Assembly (NCBI GenBank): GCA_017311185.1
Contig: JAESUZ010002551.1
Coordinates: forward strand, 434,001-498,000
Direction: 5' to 3'
Source of the DNA: Proteles cristata cristata
Taxonomy: Eukaryota; Chordata; Mammalia; Carnivora; Hyaenidae
Length of the DNA: 64,000 nucleotides
A program made the position numbers and the translations under genes. Of the stretch, positions 58,020-64,000 are shown in pieces. The notes below the pieces were generated by a model. The model saw only the letters and a program-made list of their open reading frames with translations, did no database searches and was not told where the DNA came from. Positions within the stretch are counted from its first letter, which is position 1, and each line of letters opens with the position of its first letter.

Positions 58020-58620
58020 ATGAATGTAATCTTACACTGAGGGAGAAGGGAAGGTCGGAAAGAATTCTGTTGTATAAGCGCCGAGTCGGCTTCCAGTGTG
58101 ATAAAGACGCCTACCCGATCCTAAACTGATAGAAGCGTTTTCTATATACACGCAGCGTGCTTCTGTGCCCGCGCTCGGTAGCACAGTTTGACCTGAAGCG
58201 GGAAAGCCTCGTGAGGGCGAGGCTGTGAAATTGCAAACCTTCATTTTCACGAGAGGTTTTGCAGTGGCAGCAAATTTTCAAGTGGAAGAACTCGTCTCTG
58301 TATGTTTGCTTGTTTGTGGGTGTGTCGGCACACAGATATATAACGCATGGCACCGGGGCCAGACGCGAACATGTAGACGCCCCAGGCAGGCTGATAAATT
58401 GGCTCTGCATCAAACCAACAGGCTTTCACTATTTATTCTGTATTCATGTAGAAGAAGATTGACTTCTTTGCGGCAGAAAGGGAGAGAAGGTGGTTCCTCA
58501 GAGGGCTTGATCTCCTGTCTCTTCCGATTTTCTCAGTTTACCCCAGTCCCATATTAGACCGGGCAAACCAGTCATCCCGCCGTTAATGATGTCTCTTTCT
58601 AGGTACACAGTGTCACGTTC
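58020..58620. promoter_or_regulatory. CpG-rich non-repetitive island, candidate regulatory element
   Basis: I count about 29 CpG sites in these 600 bp, concentrated at 58080-58220 and 58320-58380, in a window where most sequence has almost none. It has no SINE or L1 features. Several overlapping open frames exist on both strands (58032-58250, 58111-58413, 58225-58557), which is expected from the lower AT content and none has a known domain. A retained CpG density suggests an unmethylated promoter or enhancer, or a relatively young insertion of unknown type. Function is inference. Confidence 0.4.
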
Positions 58621-59186
58621 TACTGATGCTTGGTGACTTACCAGTTTCTTCTCCATGTCTGTAAATAAGTGATCAAAGAATTCCCTAGCTTTATAGAATA
58701 GGATCTGGTAAGCAAAATTTCTGTTTTCATTTTAGTGATTTTTCAGCCCTTTTTTGGATTTTGATCCCAAATGACCTGACACCTCAACCAATTCATGAAC
58801 CCGGGGAGCTGTACAACCTGCCCAACCAAAAACGAAGTGGAAGCAACATTTGAATTTCTACTGTAAATATAGCTTCCTCACATCAACAGCCTCTGTCTTC
58901 GTCTTCTGTCTCTTCTGGAGCCTCCTGGCCTCTTTTGATTGCCTCACCCTCACTCCAATTATCTGCCAAACGCTCCTATCAGCAGTTTGGGTAAACAGGA
59001 ATGAGGAGGCATTTTCTCTTTAAAACCTATCTCTGTTCTGATACTCTAAGTACATAAAAAGCTTCGTTTCTTTTCAACCATACTGTAAAAATCTAAAGAC
59101 AAAGTAGGAAAGAGCAGCACAGAACACCTTACTGTAGTCACAATGCCTGCAGAGGTCTTTAAGGGACTTAGATTTTGTTTGTTTGT
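58621..59186. other. single-copy DNA
   Basis: Nothing recognised. A few short pyrimidine tracts. Confidence 0.4.
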
Positions 59187-59189
59187 TTT

Positions 59190-59396
59190 ATGTTTTAAAA
59201 TACTTCTTGTGAGAGAGAGAGGAGAGAGGGAGAGAGAGAGCAAGTGAGGGAAGGTCAGAAAGAGGCGGAGAGAAGAGCTGAAGCAGACTCTTTGCTGACA
59301 GTAGAGAGGCCCATGCGGGCCTCAAACTCAAGAACCTCGCGATCATGACCTGAGTTGAAGTCGGACACTAAACCGAGTGAAGCACCCAAGTGCCCC
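59190..59396 (-). mobile_element. feline tRNA-Lys SINE
   Basis: Antisense copy. The tail is degenerate (TTTATGTTTTAAAATACTTC), the body shortened (GACTCTTTGCTGACAGTAG), and the end is GAAGCACCCAAGTGCCCC. No clear TSD. The frame at 59046-59243 is read-through. Confidence 0.87.
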
Positions 59397-59789
59397 AGCT
59401 TTTATTTTTTAAGTCAGAATATTTAATATTATGAGTTGCAAGTTTTACAGGGTATTGAGTTCAGTGACAAAGGCATCATTCCGATTAATGTGGCTAACAA
59501 TTTCCAAGCATAAATAAATAGATCCTAGTTTTCATATATCTTTGGTAGGGACCAGATGTTGGATTATAAGTGTCTATAAATGAAGGTATACACAACTATA
59601 CATCCACGTGTGTGTGCACACCCACACTCTGAAGTCTACATAAGCTAAAAGAATGACAACATTTGGAAATATTGCATGTTGATCACTTCCCCTGAGATAT
59701 GCAAACATATACACACACATGGCCACACGTTCATAATTAACAATCATTGCAGAATAAATACTTTTTATTCTTTTAGGCAACTGTGGTAG
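59397..59789. other. single-copy DNA
   Basis: Nothing recognised. The 88-aa minus frame at 59574-59840 is domain-free. Confidence 0.4.
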
Positions 59790-62290
59790 GCTTAAAAAAA
59801 AACCTTTTATTTTGAAGTATAGACTCAAAGGAAGTTGCAAAACAGTACAGAGTGCTTTTACTCTTTACCCACTTTTCTCTAAGAGTGCCATCTTACACAG
59901 CTGTAGTATAATTTTAAATGGAAATGACATGTTTCTACTAATTAGACCATAGTCCTTTCACTATTTTAAAATATGCATATATTTGTGGAAATATATAGTT
60001 CTGTGCAATCTTATCAGGTGTATGGATTTCTGTAACGGTCACCAGAATCAAGATACAGAGCAGTCCCATCGCCACAGGGCAACTCCAGCGTGGCGTGTCT
60101 TAGTATTTGTATCTACAAGCCCACCACACACACTCTACATGTTCACTGACAACCACTAATATGTTCTCCATCTATATAATTTTCTCATTTCAAAAATGTC
60201 AAGTAAATGGAATAGTACAGCATGAACATTTTAAGATTGAGAATTTACACCAGGCTCTTGAGGTCCATTCAGATTGTTAGATGTATTCAGTACTTCATTC
60301 CTTTTAATTGGTGACTGGTATACCGTTGTATGCACATATTAGAATTTGCTCATAGACTCCTCAAAAGAAGAATATTGGGACTATTATAAGTAAAGCTGCT
60401 ATGAACATTTATGTACAAGTATGTATGCATGTATTATGCAAACATAAGTTTTCATTTTTCTGTGATAAATGGTCAAGGATATGATTGCTCATTCATATAC
60501 TAAATGAATGTTAAGATTTTTAAGAAACTGCCATATCCTGTTTTTGAGTGACTATGCCTTTTTTACCTTCCCACCAGCAATGTAAGAAAGCTCCAATGTC
60601 TCTGCATCTTCACTTCCACTTAATATTATTGCTATATTTTTAAAGCTTATTTTGAAAGAGAAAGTGCTTGCACATATATGCATGCAAGCAGGGGAGGGGC
60701 AGAGAGAGTGAAGGAGAGGAGAATCCCAAGCAGGTGCCACACTATTAGTGCAGAGCCCAGCATGGGGCTCCATCTCAAGAATTATGAGATCATGACTTGA
60801 GCTAAAAATCAAGAGTTGGACATTCAACTGACTGAGCCACCTAGGTGCCCCATTATCACTATTTTTATTTTCTCTTTTCTAATAGATGAGTAATGATATA
60901 TCATTGTAGCTATATTTGCATTTCACTCATGGCTAATGGTGTTAAAAATCTTTTTAGGTACTCATTTTGTATTCCTAATGTGTTTATATTTTTGTTTGCT
61001 TTTTAATTGCATAGATTTTCTTTTGTTGAGTTTGAAGAATTCTTATATATTCTAGCTATATGGCTTTTTTAGTCAGATATGTAGTTTGCATATATTTTAT
61101 CTAGGCCATGCTTGATTTTAAACCACTTTACATAGGGTCTTTTATAGAACACAAGTTTTTAGTTTTGATGAAGCCTTGTTTGTTAATTTTTTTCTTTTTA
61201 TCGACTATGCTTTTGGTATCATGTCTAAGAACTCTTCACCTAGCCATGGGATTCAAAGGATTCTCTTTCATTTTCTCTAAAATTTCTGTAGCTTTGCATT
61301 TTAATATTTGAATACAAAAAATTATTTGGAATTTTTCTCTTTCTCTTTCATTAAACTGTAGGTCTCTTCCTCTGCCGATATCACACTATCCTGATTACTT
61401 TAGTTATATGGTATGTTTTAATGTGAGGTAGAGTGATTTCTCCGATTTAGTCTTGTTTTAGATTTAACTTTAACTTTAGCTTTCCATATGAATTTTAGAA
61501 TAAGCTTACTTTATTTGTGTGTATAAGAGATCTTGCAGGGATCTTGATAAGCCTTGCATTAAACTTATACACCAGTGTTGAAGAAAATTGACATCTTTAC
61601 TGTATTGAGTCTTCTAATATATTTACACATTATGAATCTCCATTCATTTTGATCTTTGATTTCTTTCATTAGTGTTTTGTGATTTATAGCATATAGTTCC
61701 TTTATGTGTTAGATTTGTGAGTAGGTATTTTGCTTTTTGGGAGCAATTATAAATGGTTTTGTGTATTTAATTTTGTCTCCCACATGTTTGTTGCTAGGAT
61801 ACTAGGAGTGTATGCGTGTGTGTGTGTGTGTGTTTGTGTAAAGCCTTTATCCTGCACCTTGCTGAACTCCCATACTGGTTCTGGAAGTATTTTTTGTTGT
61901 TTGTTTGTTTGTTTATTCCTCGCGATTTTCTACACCGACATTCAATCATGTCATCGGCAATAAAGGCTAAGGGACATTTGTATTTCTCCCTTTCCTATTT
62001 ATATGTCTTTTATTTCCTTTTCTTATCTTATTTGCTGGCTACAAGTTTCCCCTGCATTAATTTGACTACTACAAGGCATCTTTTTTTTCTTAACTTTAGG
62101 GGAAAACCTCATCTTTCATCATTAAGAATGATGTTAGCAGCATTTGTTTTATAGAAGCTCTTTATCAGCTTGAGGAAGTTCCCTTTTCCTAACTTCCTTG
62201 AGGTTTGTGTATAAAATTTTTTAGCATAAATGGGTTTTGTTGAATTTTGTCAAATGATTTCTATCAATTCCTATGATCTGTAGCTATATG
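59790..62290 (-). mobile_element. old LINE-1 with 3' UTR, antisense
   Basis: From ACCTTTTATTTTGAAGTATAG and AGTTGCAAAACAGTACAGAG (antisense L1 3' UTR) through CTGTAACGGTCACCAGAATC, TATAAGTAAAGCTGCTATGAAC, TTACCTTCCCACCAGCAATG, then ORF2 antisense AATTCTTATATATTCTAGC, ATCCTGATTACTTTAGTTATATGG, ACTCCCATACTGGTTCTGG and TTTGTCAAATGATTTCTATC. A GT run lies at 61815-61835. The SINE at 60642-60851 interrupts it. The frames at 61108-62154 are antisense chance frames. Confidence 0.82.
60642..60851 (-). mobile_element. carnivore tRNA-Lys SINE, older subfamily
   Basis: Antisense copy in the old L1 with AAAAATCAAGAGTTGGACATT and an end of GAGCCACCTAGGTGCCCC. The flanks ATTATTGCTATATTTTTA (60624-60641) and ATTATCACTATTTTTA (60852-60867) look like a diverged TSD. 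The CT/GA region is short and contains CACATATATGCATGCAAGC. Confidence 0.88.
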
Positions 62291-62899
62291 CCAGATACCA
62301 GAGGAAGCATTCATTTGCTCCATCATTGAAACCACATCTAGCATAGCAGCTGAACTGGGAGTCACCATGTAGTGAAGTTGACAACAGACCACTGTCATTC
62401 TCCAAGATCCATTTCTTTTCTTCACAGACTGTAGGAATCACCACTCCTACAGCAGTTTTCACGTCCATTATGGTGACAGTAATGTCTATAATCCTTCCAA
62501 GAATGTGGTATTGCTTTTGGCTTATATTTTTCTAGGTAAAGGCAGCTCTTATGGCTTGATCCAACTTTACGTTCCTACATCATTATCCCATAACCTTTAT
62601 ACCTATTTCCATGCTCGTTTCCCAAATATCTATCTCAATTAAAACACTCTAGTAGTTTTTTTGGACACAGTGCATTTCATCATGGGTCAAACTTTGAGTC
62701 TCACTTTTAGGAGTCTGCTGAGATTTTAGTCTCAGCAATATATGATAGGCAAAGTGACTGATGAAGAAAACGCATTCCAGAAACATTTTTTTTTCAAGTT
62801 TTGATTTATAATAATAATGGCAGTATAGACTGGTAGCTGAAATAATGGAATTTTCAATAAATGGCGACTGAGATAATTGGTTAGCCATAAGGGAAAATC
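62291..62899. other. single-copy DNA between opposed L1 copies
   Basis: No gene recognised. The minus-strand frames at 62271-62468 (65 aa) and 62649-62888 (79 aa) have no domain. Confidence 0.4.
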
Positions 62900-63910
62900 A
62901 AAGAAATGATGGGGGAGTGGAGAGATTGGATTCTTGCCTTACATATAAACAATGATGCTGTCCAAGTTGTTTAAACATCTAAGAGTGAAAAGCAAAAATG
63001 GACACTTTTAGAAAGTGACCTAGATTATTGTTCTACTTTGAGAATAGGGGAGAATTTCTTATGTCTCAAAAACTGAAGACAATAAAGAAATGGATTGATA
63101 AATCTGACTAAAAATAATCAATTCTGTTTATAAAAATTAAGAATAGGAAAAGAAAGCTGTGATATAGGAAGAGAAAATTGCAATGTATAAAATCAGTAAA
63201 AGGTTAATATGCAGGATATACAGAGGACACCTTTGAATCAATATGAAAAACTCAAGTGACTAAATGGGGAAATGGGTAAATTAATTAAAATGCATAGATG
63301 CATATAATAGCAAAAATTCAGGGTCCATAACCTTATCTCTCATTAGTAATCAGAAAAATACAAATTTTAGTTAGAAGTTATAATTTTGAGTGCATGCACA
63401 CACACACACACATGCACACACACAGACTAACAAAAAATATCAAGTTGGCAAAGATATAAAGCAAAGAAAATGGTATCCACTGCTAGTGGTAGTTACAATT
63501 TGAGTATAAGCTTTTTGAAAAACTGATAATACCAATTAAAGATGAAGGTTTGTATACATTATAAACCAACTATTCCACTTGTAGATGTATGCATGTTAAA
63601 TCATAAGACTGGATGACTGCATATGTGATACAGGAGTCAGTTATAAGGGTGCAGTGGTGTTCGTAACAAAAAACAGACAGCGTCCCCTAAATAGTCAACA
63701 ACCCAAATGTACATCATCAGTACGGTATGTAGATGAGCTACTTTATAATCAGACACTTGGTTAGCATTCGCAGTGAAAATAATGATCACAAATGAAATGT
63801 CTCGACATGGATAATCTCAAAAAATATACTATAAATTGAAATAAGTCATACAAAATATTTGTAGAATAATCTCATTTATTAAAAGAAAAAACAAAAATAG
63901 AGGCAAATAG
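62900..63910 (+). mobile_element. old LINE-1 ORF2/3' fragment
   Basis: Diverged sense L1: GGATTGATAAATCTGACTAAAA, AATTCTGTTTATAAAAATTAAG, TCTCATTAGTAATCAGAAAAAT, CAAGTTGGCAAAGATATAAAGC, TATTCCACTTGTAGATGTATGC, ACCCAAATGTACATCATCAG. A CA run at about 63396-63423 is embedded. Confidence 0.7.
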
Positions 63911-64000
63911 GTGCACCTGGGTGGCTCAGTTGGGTAACTGTCTGACTCTTGATTATTGCTCAGGTCATGATCTCATAATTTGGGAGGTCTAACTCCACAT
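63911..64000 (+). mobile_element. carnivore tRNA-Lys SINE, cut by window end
   Basis: GGTGCACCTGGGTGGCTCAG then TCTGACTCTTGATTATTGCTC and TCAGGTCATGATCTCATAAT. Only the tRNA-like head (90 bp) is inside the window. Confidence 0.9.

Noticed and set aside
58225..58557. 110-aa frame in the CpG-rich island as a coding exon
   Set aside because: Frames are open on both strands because the block is less AT-rich; there is no domain and no convincing splice pair.

Overview
The window is nuclear DNA from a carnivoran mammal, almost certainly a cat (Felidae) or a close feliform relative. The diagnostic signal is about 40 copies of the tRNA-Lys-derived carnivore SINE in its feline form: head starting GGGGCRCCTGGGTGGCTCAG, internal GGTTCGAGCCCC, body GGGCTCTGTGCTGAC..CAGAGCCTGGAGCCTG, CT-rich stretch, then AAATAAATAAA and an A-tail. 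The L1 elements also have the carnivoran 3' end. Base composition is AT-rich and CpG-poor. There are no bacterial or phage genes, operons, CRISPR arrays or intact protein genes. No coding sequence could be supported: the open frames I examined are LINE-1 ORF2 fragments, SINE read-through, microsatellite translations or short chance frames, and the rest are too short to support.

Layout. 1-6.3 kb is mostly single copy with MIR relics and two SINEs. 6.3-9.95 kb is a retroelement pile-up: an old L1 with an inverted 5' part, a younger L1 with an inverted 5' part and a 17-bp target-site duplication (TSD), three SINEs and an MLT1-type LTR. 10-13.6 kb is mostly single copy. 13.6-16.4 kb holds an old L1 split by an unexplained 0.87-kb segment, then a young L1 with a perfect 18-bp TSD. 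16.4-20.6 kb is largely single copy. 20.6-24.5 kb holds a TA/CA-rich array, a cluster of young SINEs including one nested in another, and an old L1. 24.5-34.8 kb alternates single-copy DNA with SINEs and L1 3' ends. 34.85-36.2 kb has a Tigger-like DNA transposon and a weak candidate exon. 38.2-38.9 kb combines a 48-bp AT microsatellite with a SINE inverted repeat. 41.5-54.2 kb is dominated by four old L1 blocks, one interrupted by a probable class I ERV solo LTR. 54.2-59.8 kb is mostly single copy and holds the one CpG-rich island. 59.8-64 kb is two opposed old L1 copies and a SINE cut by the window end.

The window reads as intergenic or deep intronic DNA shaped by repeated retrotransposition, with a few non-repetitive segments (about 14.0-14.9, 20.0-20.6, 35.9-36.15 and 58.0-58.6 kb) that merit a conservation and transcript check. 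I found no new biological system. The most unusual structure is the SINE fold-back at 38418-38868. All repeat names come from recognising sequence by eye; no alignment or database search was run.
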